Assembly (NCBI RefSeq): GCF_034314165.1
Contig: NZ_JAVIWK010000001.1
Span: 3,239,001 to 3,303,000, forward strand
Direction: 5' to 3'
From: Pseudomonas sp. Bout1
Lineage (GTDB): Bacteria > Pseudomonadota > Gammaproteobacteria > Pseudomonadales > Pseudomonadaceae
DNA length: 64,000 nucleotides
A program made the translations under genes and the position numbers. Shown one piece after another: positions 8,120-16,995 of the stretch (position 1 is the stretch's first letter; each line of letters opens with the position of its first letter). Under the pieces are notes generated by a model that saw nothing but the letters and a program-made list of their open reading frames with translations, did no database searches and was not told the DNA's origin.

Positions 8120-9640
8120 ATGACCTTGTTGTTGGGACTGGATTTTGGAACAGGTGGGGTGCGGGCCGGGTTGTATGACCTGCACAGCCACAAATTGGTG
8201 CACGTCGCCGAGGCGCCGTATACCACGCAATACCCGCAGTTAGGCTGGGCCGAGCAGGCCCCGGCGGATTGGTGGTCGGCGCTGGGCAAGGCCTGCCGGC
8301 AGTTGATGGCCCAGGCCGGGCACCCGCAGGTGGCGGCGGTGTGCGTTGCTACCACGGCCTCCACGGTGGTGGTCGCCCAGGCGGACGGTCAACCGCTGGC
8401 TCCGGCGCTGTTATGGATGGATTGCCGCGCCGCTGCCGAGTCGGCGCGCACCGCCCACGTCAGCCACCCGATGATGAACCAGGGCGGTGACGCGGTGGAA
8501 TGGCTGGTGCCCAAGGCCATGTGGCTGGCCGAGCACGCGCCCCAGGTTTACCAGCGCGCCGAGCGGATTTGCGAGGCGGTGGACTGGATCAACTTTCAGC
8601 TGACAGGGCGCTGGGTAGCTTCCCAATTGAATGCCAGCTGCAAGTGGAACTACGACACCTTGCAGCAGCGCTTTCCGGTGGAGCTGTACGCCGAACTGGG
8701 CGTGCCGGAACTGGCGCAAAAGCTGCCTCAGGAAGTGATCAAGGTCGGTGGCCGGATCGGTCCATTGAGCGCCGATGCCGCCAGCCATTTGGGCCTTGGC
8801 CGCGACACCCTGGTGGCCCAGGGCGGCATCGACGCACACATGGCAATGCTCAGTGCCGGCACCACCGGCGCGGGCGAGTTGTTATTCATCGGCGGTACCT
8901 CGGTGGTGCAGTTGATGCACACCCCGCAACGCATCGACGTGCCGGGCATTTGGGGGCCGTACCCCGGCGCGTTGCTTGACGGCCAATGGCTGATGGAAGG
9001 CGGGCAAGTGTCCGCCGGCTCGATCCTCAACTGGCTGGCGCAAAAGATGTTCGGCCTCGACGATGCCGGGCACCAACGCCTGATTCGCCAGGCTGGCGAA
9101 CTGCAGCCCGGCTCCACCGGCTTGCTGGTGCTTGATTACTGGATGGGCAACCGCACGCCGTACCGTTCACCGGACATGCGCGGGGCGATCATGGGCCTGT
9201 CGCTGAACCATGACCGGCACGACCTGTACCGCGCCTCGGTGGAAGCGATTGCCCTGGGTTCGGCGAATATCTTTCACACCTGGCGCTCCGCAGGCATCGA
9301 GATCACCCGCGTGGTCGCCGCCGGTGGTTTCCAGAAAAACCCGTTGTGGTTGCAGGCCACGGTGGATGCCACCGGCGTGCCGTTCGAAATGGTGCCCCAC
9401 GACAACCTCACGCTGATCGGTACAGCGGCCGCTGCGGCCTGTGCCCTGGGCGAGTTCGGCAGCTTGCAGGAAGCGGCGACCGACTTCACCACCATTGGCC
9501 GGCTGATCGAGCCCGACCCTTACGCCCACGAGCAATACATCGAGCTGCTGGGCCGTTACCGCGCCGCTACCGACAGTGTGGCGCCCATCAGTTGCAAACC
9601 GCCGGCCAATCGCACGCTCGGCGTAAGGCCGGCAGCATGA
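8120..9640 (+). CDS. FGGY-family carbohydrate kinase
   Basis: The product is 506 aa, the usual length for xylulokinase-like FGGY kinases. Start ATG at 8120 follows AGGAGGA. The N-terminal ATPase domain begins with GLDFGTGGVRAGLYD (phosphate-1 motif). The second domain has GGTSVVQLM and an adenosine motif AAGGFQKNPLWLQ followed by GVPFEMVP. It should phosphorylate a ketose or polyol. Its order after a GatD-like dehydrogenase suggests oxidation to a ketose followed by phosphorylation. The stop overlaps the start of the next gene (ATGA). The exact sugar is not deducible. Confidence 0.87.
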   Translation: MTLLLGLDFGTGGVRAGLYDLHSHKLVHVAEAPYTTQYPQLGWAEQAPADWWSALGKACRQLMAQAGHPQVAAVCVATTASTVVVAQADGQPLAPALLWMDCRAAAESARTAHVSHPMMNQGGDAVEWLVPKAMWLAEHAPQVYQRAERICEAVDWINFQLTGRWVASQLNASCKWNYDTLQQRFPVELYAELGVPELAQKLPQEVIKVGGRIGPLSADAASHLGLGRDTLVAQGGIDAHMAMLSAGTTGAGELLFIGGTSVVQLMHTPQRIDVPGIWGPYPGALLDGQWLMEGGQVSAGSILNWLAQKMFGLDDAGHQRLIRQAGELQPGSTGLLVLDYWMGNRTPYRSPDMRGAIMGLSLNHDRHDLYRASVEAIALGSANIFHTWRSAGIEITRVVAAGGFQKNPLWLQATVDATGVPFEMVPHDNLTLIGTAAAAACALGEFGSLQEAATDFTTIGRLIEPDPYAHEQYIELLGRYRAATDSVAPISCKPPANRTLGVRPAA

Positions 9641-10623
9641 GTGCCCATCCTGAAGAATCATTTGCCACGCGGTTGTCGGCCGACTCACAACGCGACGACC
9701 TGATGGTGCAGGTGGCCAAGCTGTATTACGACCTGGAAAAGACCCAAAGCGATATCTCCCGGGAAACCGGCCTGACCCGCTGGCAAGTCAGCCGCCTGCT
9801 GCGCGAAGCGCGGGATTGCGGGGTGGTGCGCATCGACATCGTCGCCCGCTCGGCACGCCTGCCGTCGCTTGAAGTGGCGCTGCAACGGCGCTTCGGCCTG
9901 CGTGAAGCGCTGGTGCTGGATGTGGAGGACGCTGATACCGCCTTGAACGTGGTGACACAAGCCGCCGCCCGCTACCTGTGCAATTTGCAGCCGATGCCGG
10001 CGCTGATCGGCGTGTCGTGGGGCCGCACCCTGACCAAGATGGCTCAGTGGCTGGTACCGCGCTGGAACGAGGGCGTCAACGTGGTGCTGCTGAACGGCGC
10101 GATCAATACGCGCTCGATGGGCGAGCCCAGCCATAACGTCGCCGAGCGCTTTGCCCAGGCTGCCCGTGGCCAGGCCACGTTGCTGCCAGTGCCAGCGATT
10201 CTCGGGCATGCCCATACCCGCGAAGCGCTGGAGCAGGACCCGGTGATCGCTCAGGTATTGCACCTCGGGCAACAGGCGCCGGTGGCGTGTTTCAGCCTGG
10301 GTGAGTTGTCTGATCATTCAGTGTTGATGGAGTCGGGCTACATCGACCGCCCACTGCTGGAAGAGCTTGCGCGCCTGGGCGCCGTCGGCGACATCATGGG
10401 CCGCTTTATCGGCATGGATGGCGAGCCGGTGATGCCCGAACTCGACGCCCGCACCCTGGGCCTGCCACTCGCCGCATTGCGCGACAAGGCCTGGTCTATC
10501 GCGGTGTGCGTTGGCGCGCTAAAGCACCGCATCGTCCATGCCAGCGTCAAGGCCGGCTACGTCAATGTGCTGGCCACCGACGCGGCGACCGCCCGCTATT
10601 TGCTGGAGCAGGATCATGAGTGA
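9637..10623 (+). CDS. SorC/DeoR-type sugar-binding transcriptional regulator
   Basis: The product is 328 aa. The start is the ATG at 9637, overlapping the kinase stop by 4 bp. The helix-turn-helix is at about residues 36-58 (TQSDISRETGLTRWQVSRLL). The C-terminal domain is the SorC sugar-binding NagB/RpiA-like fold, with IGVSWGRTL for phosphate binding. Encoded inside the operon between the kinase and the ABC ATPase, it is a second regulator in addition to the DeoR-type protein. It probably senses a phosphorylated intermediate. Confidence 0.87.
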   Translation: MSAHPEESFATRLSADSQRDDLMVQVAKLYYDLEKTQSDISRETGLTRWQVSRLLREARDCGVVRIDIVARSARLPSLEVALQRRFGLREALVLDVEDADTALNVVTQAAARYLCNLQPMPALIGVSWGRTLTKMAQWLVPRWNEGVNVVLLNGAINTRSMGEPSHNVAERFAQAARGQATLLPVPAILGHAHTREALEQDPVIAQVLHLGQQAPVACFSLGELSDHSVLMESGYIDRPLLEELARLGAVGDIMGRFIGMDGEPVMPELDARTLGLPLAALRDKAWSIAVCVGALKHRIVHASVKAGYVNVLATDAATARYLLEQDHE

Positions 10624-12112
10624 ATTGGCGCTGGATATCCGTCATGTCAGCAAGCGCTTTCCGCCGAATGTGGTGGCGCTGACCGATGCGTCCCTCGACG
10701 TGCGGCCGGGGGAGGTGCACTGCCTGCTTGGCGCCAATGGCGCGGGCAAAAGTACCTTGTTGAAAATCGTCGCCGGCGCTCATCGCCCGGATGGCGGTGA
10801 GATGTCGGTAGCGGGCCGGCGTGTGGAGCTGAAAAACCCGCAACAGGCGCGCCAGGCCGGGATCGCGATGATTTACCAGGAACTCGACCTGATCCCGCAG
10901 ATGACCGTCGAAGAGAACCTGATGCTCGGCTACACGCCGCAGCGTTTCGGGATCATCTCCCGCGGCAAGCGCAGTGCATTGGCCAAGGCCGCACTGTTGC
11001 GGGTGGGGGCGAATTTTTCGAGTACCGACCGGGTGGGCAGCCTGTCGATCGCCAATCAACAACTGGCGGCCATCGCCCGCGCGCTGACCTGTGAAGCCCG
11101 GCTGGTGGTGATGGATGAGCCGTCGGCGGCGCTGAACGAGACCGAACTGAAGCGAGTGTTCCAGGTGATTCGCGAGATCACTGCGGCCGGGGTGGCGGTG
11201 TTGTATGTGAGCCATCGGCTGAATGAAATTCGCGAGATCGGCGATCGGGTCACCGTGCTTCGCGCCGGGCGAACCCTGCAAACCCATGATCTGGCGCAGA
11301 TCGATGACCAGGCGCTGATCGCCGCGGTAGTCGGCGAACACCGTGACCTGCTGGAGCGCAGCCCGCGTCAGGCACCGCAGGAAAACCTGGCGTTGAACAT
11401 TCGCCGCTTGCAAGGCGAGCAAGGGCTGGACGTGCAAGGGCTGCAAGTGCGCCAGGGTGAGATTGTCGGGCTTGCCGGGCTTAACGGAGCAGGGCGCAGC
11501 ACCTTGCTCAAGGCCTTGTTTGGCGTGGGCCGCAACGACAGCGATGTGGAGCTGTTTGGCCAGCCTTATCACCCGCAAACCTCGCGCCAGGCTATCCGCC
11601 AGGGCGTCGGCCTGGTGCCGGAAAACCGCAAGACTGAGGGGCTGCTGCTGGACGCGCCGATCTACCGCAACGCCTGCCTGGTGCACACCCGGCACTTGAA
11701 CTGGTTTTCCCATCGCCAGGCCAAGGACCGCGCCGGCCCGGTGCTGCAACGCTTGCAGACCAAGCTCGACAACCTTGAGCAACCGGTGCGCCAGCTCTCC
11801 GGCGGCAACCAACAGAAAGTGGTCATGGCCAAGTGGGTGATCGACGGCGCGCGGCTGTTGCTGCTGGACGAGCCCAGCCGTGGCCTGGATGTCGGCGCCA
11901 AGGCTGACCTCTATGCCCTGGCCCGCAGCCTGGCGCAAGAAGGCGCTGCGGTGCTGGTTGCCAGCAGCGAGCTGGATGAGTTGTACGTCAATTGCGACCG
12001 CATCTGGGTGATGCACGAGGGGCGCAATGCGCTGTGTTTCGACCCTTTGAGCGCCAGCCGCGACCAGATCGACCAGGCCATCCTTATCGGTAAAACGAGT
12101 GTAGAACCATGA
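10616..12112 (+). CDS. Sugar ABC transporter ATPase, RbsA-like
   Basis: The product is 498 aa with two fused ABC domains, as in RbsA/XylG/MglA. The start ATG lies 8 bp inside the preceding gene. Walker A of domain 1 is GANGAGKST at about 39-47. Domain 1 has a degenerate signature (LSIANQQLA) and Walker B VVMDEPS. Domain 2 has GLNGAGRST, a canonical LSGGNQQK and LLLDEPSRGLDVG. It energises import by the permease encoded immediately downstream (4-bp overlap). Confidence 0.92.
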   Translation: MSELALDIRHVSKRFPPNVVALTDASLDVRPGEVHCLLGANGAGKSTLLKIVAGAHRPDGGEMSVAGRRVELKNPQQARQAGIAMIYQELDLIPQMTVEENLMLGYTPQRFGIISRGKRSALAKAALLRVGANFSSTDRVGSLSIANQQLAAIARALTCEARLVVMDEPSAALNETELKRVFQVIREITAAGVAVLYVSHRLNEIREIGDRVTVLRAGRTLQTHDLAQIDDQALIAAVVGEHRDLLERSPRQAPQENLALNIRRLQGEQGLDVQGLQVRQGEIVGLAGLNGAGRSTLLKALFGVGRNDSDVELFGQPYHPQTSRQAIRQGVGLVPENRKTEGLLLDAPIYRNACLVHTRHLNWFSHRQAKDRAGPVLQRLQTKLDNLEQPVRQLSGGNQQKVVMAKWVIDGARLLLLDEPSRGLDVGAKADLYALARSLAQEGAAVLVASSELDELYVNCDRIWVMHEGRNALCFDPLSASRDQIDQAILIGKTSVEP

Positions 12113-13137
12113 CTATTGCGAGCAATCCAAACCCGGTTTTCGATAAGCCCGTCGCCCTCACAGAGCGTCGCCGCAGTGCGGTGCTGGAGTGGGTGATGCG
12201 CTACAACTTCGTGTTCATTTTCCTGTTTGCCGTGGTGGTGGCGACGTTCCTGTCGGACGACTTCCTGACCTTCGGCAACATCGCCAACCTGTTCCAGCAG
12301 GGTGCGATAGTGGGGATCATCGCCATCGGCATGACCTTCGTCATTCTCACGGCCAACATCGACCTGTCGGTGGGCAGCCTGTGTGCCTTCGGCGGGATCC
12401 TGGTGGCCGTACTCCTGCAACAGCAGGTCAGCGGCTGGTTGGCGGTGCCGGCCACGCTGCTGGTGGGCCTGGCCATTGGCACGGTGATGGGCAGCCTGAC
12501 GGTGTTTGGCAAAGTGCCGAGCTTTATCATCACCCTGGCCGGGTTGGTGTCACTGCGCGGGGCGACGTTTCTGGCCTCTGACGGTGCGCCGATTGGCGGG
12601 CTGCCGGCCAGCTTCACCGCGTTCGGTTCGGCCATGATCGACATCTGGCCCAGCGCCGGTATCGCGTTCCCGGTGCTGGGGCTGATCTTCATCCTGATCA
12701 CCGTCATCGCCTGGTTGGTGCTGCGCTACACGGTGTTTGGCGAGTATGTGCTGGCCACCGGCGGTAACCTGGAGGCCGCGCGGCTGTCCGGGGTGCCGGT
12801 GCGGGCGGTGACGATCGCGGTGTTCGCCATCTGCGGCGGCCTGGCGGCGTTTGCCGGCTTGTTGATGACCTCACGCCTGCACGTCGGCCAACCGACCGCT
12901 GCCCAGGGCCTGGAACTGGATGCGATTGCCGCCGTAGTACTCGGTGGCACCAGCCTGTTCGGCGGGCGCGGCAGTGTCGTCGGCACTGCAGTGGCCGTGA
13001 TGCTGCTGCAGGTGTTGCGCAATATCTTCAACCTGCTGGGGCTGGGGTCGTTCTACCAGATGGCGATCACCGGGGTGATCATCGTGCTGGCGATTTTGCT
13101 CAACCGCTTGATCGACCATTACGCCGGCCGTACCTGA
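12109..13137 (+). CDS. Sugar ABC transporter permease, RbsC-like
   Basis: The product is 342 aa, overlapping the ATPase stop by 4 bp. It is an integral membrane BPD_transp_2 (RbsC/XylH) protein with about 8-10 hydrophobic segments. Family motifs include TANIDLSVGSL and AVVLGGTSLFGGRGSVVGT. It forms the inner-membrane channel with the RbsA-like ATPase and receives substrate from the binding protein at 5,931. Confidence 0.92.
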   Translation: MTIASNPNPVFDKPVALTERRRSAVLEWVMRYNFVFIFLFAVVVATFLSDDFLTFGNIANLFQQGAIVGIIAIGMTFVILTANIDLSVGSLCAFGGILVAVLLQQQVSGWLAVPATLLVGLAIGTVMGSLTVFGKVPSFIITLAGLVSLRGATFLASDGAPIGGLPASFTAFGSAMIDIWPSAGIAFPVLGLIFILITVIAWLVLRYTVFGEYVLATGGNLEAARLSGVPVRAVTIAVFAICGGLAAFAGLLMTSRLHVGQPTAAQGLELDAIAAVVLGGTSLFGGRGSVVGTAVAVMLLQVLRNIFNLLGLGSFYQMAITGVIIVLAILLNRLIDHYAGRT

Positions 13138-13147
13138 GGACACCTTG

Positions 13148-13867
13148 ATGAACGCACTGCTATCCGCGCCAATCAAGGCGGTGATCTTCGACATGGACGG
13201 CCTGCTGCTCGACACCGAAGGCATCTACACCGAAGTCACCCAGTTGATCGCCGACCGCTACGGCCGCACGTTTGACTGGAGCATGAAGCAGAACACCATC
13301 GGCCTGGGAGCTTATGAACTGGCCAGCTACATTGTGCAGGCGGTGGGCTTGCCGATGAGCCCGGAGACGTTTTTGCAGGAACGCACGCCGTTGATGAACG
13401 CGCGGTTTCCGCAGGCGGCAGCCATGGCCGGGGCCGAGGCGCTGGTGCGGCACTTGTCGGCCCAGGGCATTCCGATTGCGGTGGGCACGAGTTCATCGCG
13501 GCACTATTTCGAACTGAAAACCACCTTGCACCGGGAGTGGTTTGCCTTGTTCGACGCCATTGTCACTGCGGATGACCCAAAGGTGGGCGCTGCCAAACCG
13601 GCGCCGGATATCTTCCTGGTGGCCGCCGAGCGGCTGGGGGTGGCGCCTGCAGACTGCCTGGTGTTCGAAGATTCGCCATTCGGCATCACCGCGGCCAAGG
13701 CGGCGGGGATGTATGCGGTGGCCATCCCGGACCCGGCGATGCCTCGGGAGAAGTTCCTGCATGCAGATGGTCGGCTGTTGAGCCTGGAGGCGTTTGATTT
13801 GCAGGCGTGGGGGTTGCCGGTGCGCTCGGTGGGATCAGCCTTTACCGGGGCAGACGGTGAGACATGA
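13148..13867 (+). CDS. HAD-family phosphatase
   Basis: The product is 239 aa. The start is the ATG at 13,148, or the TTG one codon earlier; a GAGGA site is at 13,136-13,140. HAD motif I is VIFDMDGLLLDTE (nucleophile Asp and acid Asp). Motif II is in AVGTSSSRH, motif III Lys is in GAAKPAPDIF, and motif IV is VFEDSPFGITAAKAAG. It belongs to the beta-phosphoglucomutase/GPP-like group. As the last gene of the sugar operon it may dephosphorylate a pathway intermediate or detoxify a dead-end sugar phosphate. Confidence 0.88.
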   Translation: MNALLSAPIKAVIFDMDGLLLDTEGIYTEVTQLIADRYGRTFDWSMKQNTIGLGAYELASYIVQAVGLPMSPETFLQERTPLMNARFPQAAAMAGAEALVRHLSAQGIPIAVGTSSSRHYFELKTTLHREWFALFDAIVTADDPKVGAAKPAPDIFLVAAERLGVAPADCLVFEDSPFGITAAKAAGMYAVAIPDPAMPREKFLHADGRLLSLEAFDLQAWGLPVRSVGSAFTGADGET

Positions 13868-14050
13868 CCACCATTGGGATCGCTGCGATGTCAGTACTGA
13901 AAGGGATTTCTGCCCGGTGTTCAAACCCGTGGCGTTGATAAAAACGCTGGGCGCTTTCGTTGGTCTTGAGTACTTCGAGCCATAACACCGGTTGCAGGCG
14001 GGTACGTGCGAGTTGATGTACATACTCCAGCAACTGCTGCCTGTTTGATA
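13842..14050 (-). pseudogene. GNAT acetyltransferase, C-terminal remnant
   Basis: On the minus strand the frame encodes the C-terminal part of a GNAT N-acetyltransferase: RQQLLEYVHQ, then VLWLEVLKTNESAQRFYQ and RHGFEHRAEIPF. This is the conserved acetyl-CoA/motif B region. The upstream half, with the Q/RxxGxG/A motif, is missing and no proper start exists; an in-frame stop lies just upstream. The 3' end overlaps the HAD gene by 26 bp on the opposite strand. It is a truncated gene. Confidence 0.65.
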
Positions 14051-14174
14051 GTGATCATCTTCCCCGCTCCCTGAAGTGCACGCCTGTGCGACGCCCGGTA
14101 AATTACACCGCTTTATCCGGGTGTATGGTAGACCGGGCAAACACCTGGATTATCTCTGGAAGAGCGAGGTGACT

Positions 14175-14366
14175 ATGAGCACGCCCATGCTGAACAAGCT
14201 GCATCTCAACGGCTACGACATCGTGCAGGTCAACAACGGCCCGTGGCGGGTCTGTACCCAAACTGATCGGCTGGCATCCTTCGGCTCCCGAGAGCAGGCA
14301 TTAGCGTATGCCGCTGCGCTACCGGGGTACAAGGCGCGGTCGAGGTCTGCTGCCAATCAAGCTTGA
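14175..14366 (+). CDS. Small hypothetical protein, 63 aa
   Basis: The start is the ATG at 14,175 after a GAGCGAGGTGA site. The short protein contains GYDIVQVNNGPWRVCTQTDR and a helix SREQALAYAAALPG, the strand-strand-helix layout seen in DUF2188-like small proteins. A rho-independent terminator follows 10 bp after the stop, which supports expression. Function is unknown. Confidence 0.6.
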   Translation: MSTPMLNKLHLNGYDIVQVNNGPWRVCTQTDRLASFGSREQALAYAAALPGYKARSRSAANQA

Positions 14367-14375
14367 ACCCTCAAT

Positions 14376-14400
14376 AGCCTCGGTCAGTCCGGGGCTTTTT
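14376..14400 (+). terminator. Rho-independent terminator
   Basis: AGCCTCGG pairs with CCGGGGCT (one G-T pair) around a 5-nt loop and is followed by a run of T on the plus strand. It ends the 63-aa gene transcript. Confidence 0.75.
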
Positions 14401-14432
14401 ATTGGGATGTGATTGGGTAATGCATACCTGCG

Positions 14433-14634
14433 GCGAGGGAGCGTGCTGTGGCGAGGGAGCTTGCTGTGGCGAGGGAGCGTGCTGTGGTGAGGGAGCTTGC
14501 TGTGGCGAGGGAGCTTGCTCCCGCTGGAGTGCGCAGCGCTCCCAGTTTTTTTGGGGCCGCTACGCAGCCCAGCGGGAGCAAGCTCCCTCACCACAGCAAG
14601 CTCCCTCACCACAGCAAGCCTCCTCACCACAGCG
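14433..14634. repeat. REP-like palindromic array with 18-bp tandem units
   Basis: Five tandem 18-bp units of the form GCGAGGGAGCTTGCTGTG run from 14,433 to 14,522. A central segment follows (CGCTGGAGTGCGCAGCG ... CGCTACGCAGCCCAGCG), then three inverted units up to about 14,634. The whole block can fold into a very long hairpin. A shorter version with three direct units and one inverted unit is at 16,996-17,127. The core GGGAGCAAGCTCCC type is familiar from REP/REPIN-like repeats of fluorescent pseudomonads. Confidence 0.85.
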
Positions 14635-14647
14635 TGGCCTGCATAGC

Positions 14648-14932
14648 CTAGACGAATGGCTGGCCGTGGAACCCGCGTGGCAGGCGCTGGCGGCCTGGGA
14701 GGTCGGTCAGGCGCTGGGTCCAGGCACTGCGCCAGTCACCGGCAACGTGTTCGGCTTTGGACCTGCGTGCAGCACGCCGGGTGGCGTTGCGTTGGGTACG
14801 GCGGGCTTCCTTGAAGACTTCGGTGTTACGGCAGGTGCGGCATTTGACCCGCTTCAGCTCGGTGCTGGAAGGCAGGTTGGTGCCGTGATGACCGCAGGCA
14901 AGATGGCCGGCGACCTTGAAGTGAATGACCAT
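14648..14932 (-). CDS. Small cysteine-containing hypothetical protein
   Basis: The product is 94 aa. The start is the ATG at 14,932, preceded by AAGGAG. The N-terminus has HLACGHHGTNL and later VKCRTCRNTEVF, a CxH/CxxC arrangement suggesting a small zinc finger. An Arg-rich helix follows (ARRTQRNATRRAARRSKA). The C-terminal part runs up to the edge of the REP-like array and may have been extended by it. Function unknown; nucleic-acid binding is possible because of the charge. Confidence 0.6.
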   Translation of the reverse strand: MVIHFKVAGHLACGHHGTNLPSSTELKRVKCRTCRNTEVFKEARRTQRNATRRAARRSKAEHVAGDWRSAWTQRLTDLPGRQRLPRGFHGQPFV

Positions 14933-15141
14933 GTAAGCGTCTCCTTCTTGAGGGGTGCGTCGCATCGGTAATCTGTGGATGCGCGCGGGCAGGGCGGGCG
15001 CCATTGGCTGATTGCACCGCTCTGTCTTTTATGACAGCTCGCTGCCCCATGCGTTCGCTCATGCCGGTTGGCAACCTTGTTCGTGACACATCCGCTCGTT
15101 TATCCTCCGGGCACACACACACAATGTGACTGGAGTGGAAG

Positions 15142-15597
15142 ATGAGCAATCAAGAGTCCCAGGAAGGCGGCTGCCGTTGTGATCGGGTACGGTTTATCGT
15201 GACCGAAAAACCGCTGATCACCATGGCGTGTCACTGCACCGGCTGCCAGAAGATGTCGTCCAGTGCATTCTCGTTAAGCGCGTTGATTCCCAGCCACGGA
15301 TTCACCATCATCCAGGGCAACCCGGTGATCGGCGGATTGCACGGCGTAGACCGCCATTACTGCTGCCCCCACTGCATGAGCTGGATGTTTTCGCGCCCCA
15401 ATGGCGTCGAGGATTTAATCAACCTGCGGCCCACCATGTTTGATGATGTCAGCGGCTATGTGCCGTTCATTGAGACCTGGACCAGTGAACAGCTGCCGTG
15501 GGCGTCCACCCCGGCGCAGCACAGCTTTGCCCAACTCCCGAAGAGGGAGGATTTCCCTGCACTGATACAGGCGTACGCCGAGTTCAGCGCCGGTTGA
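15142..15597 (+). CDS. GFA-family (CENP-V/S-(hydroxymethyl)glutathione synthase-like) protein
   Basis: The product is 151 aa. It has the GFA zinc-binding pattern: GGCRCDRVRF near the N-terminus, CHCTGCQKMSSSAFS, and CCPHCMSW. These cysteines bind zinc in family members. Most GFA proteins have no proven substrate; the founding enzyme promotes glutathione-formaldehyde adduct formation. It stands alone and is convergent with the DinB-like gene, with stops 1 bp apart. Confidence 0.82.
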   Translation: MSNQESQEGGCRCDRVRFIVTEKPLITMACHCTGCQKMSSSAFSLSALIPSHGFTIIQGNPVIGGLHGVDRHYCCPHCMSWMFSRPNGVEDLINLRPTMFDDVSGYVPFIETWTSEQLPWASTPAQHSFAQLPKREDFPALIQAYAEFSAG

Positions 15598-15598
15598 T

Positions 15599-16126
15599 CT
15601 AGTCCATCAGCGCCAGCAGGTCGGTGTCGCCCACATCGCGCCCGGCCTGCGTCAGCAGTGTTGTCACCTGGCCCCGGTGGTGGGTCTGGTGGTTGAAAAA
15701 GTGTATCAGCAGGGCGTGAAAATTCTTGCTCATGGCCGTGCCTGCCATGTTGCGATATTGCAGGGGCTGGTCCAGCTGCGCCTCACTGATTGATTGCGCC
15801 CATTCGATGATGATCTGATCGAGCCAGGCGCGATGGGCCGCCAGTTCACGGATGTTGGCGAATGCCAGATGGTCCAGGCGTGGCGGCGACTCCACGGGGC
15901 TTAACGGCGCCAGCGCGGCAAACCCCGCCGGATGTTTGGCGAAACGCTTGAGCCAGACGCGGTCACCCAGTGCCAGGTGGTTCAGCGTGCCGAGAATCGA
16001 CCCGAAGAACGCGCCACGGTCGGTAATCAAATCCTCGTCGCTCAGGCCACCGGCCGCTTCATACACCTTGCGGTTCATCCACTGGTTGTAGCTCGCCATC
16101 AAGGCAATCTGCTCGGTACGGGTCAC
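15599..16126 (-). CDS. DinB-family protein
   Basis: The product is 175 aa from a GTG at 16,126 with an AAGGAAG site. A longer frame to 16,252 lacks a good start. It has the four-helix DinB/YfiT fold pattern, with metal-binding histidines visible as GTLNHLALGDRVW, HALLIHFFNHQTHHRGQ. Members are often metal-dependent thiol transferases or uncharacterised stress proteins. Substrate unknown. Confidence 0.82.
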   Translation of the reverse strand: MTRTEQIALMASYNQWMNRKVYEAAGGLSDEDLITDRGAFFGSILGTLNHLALGDRVWLKRFAKHPAGFAALAPLSPVESPPRLDHLAFANIRELAAHRAWLDQIIIEWAQSISEAQLDQPLQYRNMAGTAMSKNFHALLIHFFNHQTHHRGQVTTLLTQAGRDVGDTDLLALMD

Positions 16127-16250
16127 GTGGGCGCTTCCTTGATGGGGTGTCGCGCCATCATAAAGCGCGCCTGCCCGGCGGTCATGGTGTTCTGGCACAG
16201 CGCAGCTATTGTTGTTGATCTGGAACTCTGCGCCCTGGGAGGGTGACACC

Positions 16251-16970
16251 ATGAATACCGGCGATCTACTGGAACAACTGCTGCGCGCGGGCCAGGCCTC
16301 GACGGGCCAGCAGGGCGGCTCTGCACCGGCGTCTCAGGGCGGGCTTGGTGGTTTGGGCGGGCTGCTCGGCGGTTTGCTGGGCGGCGGCGGTGCCTCGGCT
16401 GCAGGCGGTGGCGGCCTCGGTGGTTTGCTCGGTGGCCTGGGCGGCATGCTCGGCGGAACCCGTGCGGCGCCTCAGGGGCGCACAGGCGGTACCAACTACG
16501 CAGCGCTGGCGTCGCTGGGGATGATGGCATTCCAGGCGTATCAGGCCTGGCAGCGGCAACAGGCATCGGCGCCGCAGCAGGCGTTGCAGACGGTAGACCA
16601 ACTGTCTGGGGCGCAAGTTGAAGCGCACAGCCACGCGGTGCTGCGCGCGTTGATCGCAGCGGCGAAGGCGGATGGCGAGATTGATGAGCGCGAGCAGCAG
16701 ATGATTTCCGCAGAGATCGGCAAGCACACCGATGACCCGCAATTGCAGGAGTGGCTGGATGCCGAGGTGGCCAAGCCGCTGAATGCCGCGGATTTTGCCG
16801 AGTTCGCCGGGGACCCGGCGGTGGCGTCCGAGGTGTACCTGGTCAGCGTGCTGTTGGTGGATGACCAGCAGGATGCGGAGCGCAATTACCTGGACGAGTT
16901 GGCGGGGCACTTGAAGATTGATCCTGCGTTGCAGGTGCACCTGGAGCAGCAGGCCAAGGGGCAGGTTTAA
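16251..16970 (+). CDS. DUF533/TerB-like protein with glycine-rich N-terminus
   Basis: The product is 239 aa. The start is the ATG at 16,251 after GGGAGGGTG. Residues about 20-85 are glycine- and leucine-rich repeats (runs of GGLGGLLGGL), possibly a membrane-associating segment. The C-terminal domain (about 115-235) is a TerB/DUF533 helical domain with an acidic pattern (AAKADGEIDEREQQMI). Enteric relatives are YebE-like membrane proteins. Role unknown. Confidence 0.78.
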   Translation: MNTGDLLEQLLRAGQASTGQQGGSAPASQGGLGGLGGLLGGLLGGGGASAAGGGGLGGLLGGLGGMLGGTRAAPQGRTGGTNYAALASLGMMAFQAYQAWQRQQASAPQQALQTVDQLSGAQVEAHSHAVLRALIAAAKADGEIDEREQQMISAEIGKHTDDPQLQEWLDAEVAKPLNAADFAEFAGDPAVASEVYLVSVLLVDDQQDAERNYLDELAGHLKIDPALQVHLEQQAKGQV

Positions 16971-16995
16971 ATCACTATTTACGGTCATACCAACC

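Noticed and set aside
14402..14971. A 189-codon frame beginning with repeated CCGEGA-type residues
   Set aside because: The repeats are the translated REP-like array and the rest is antisense to the small cysteine-containing gene.
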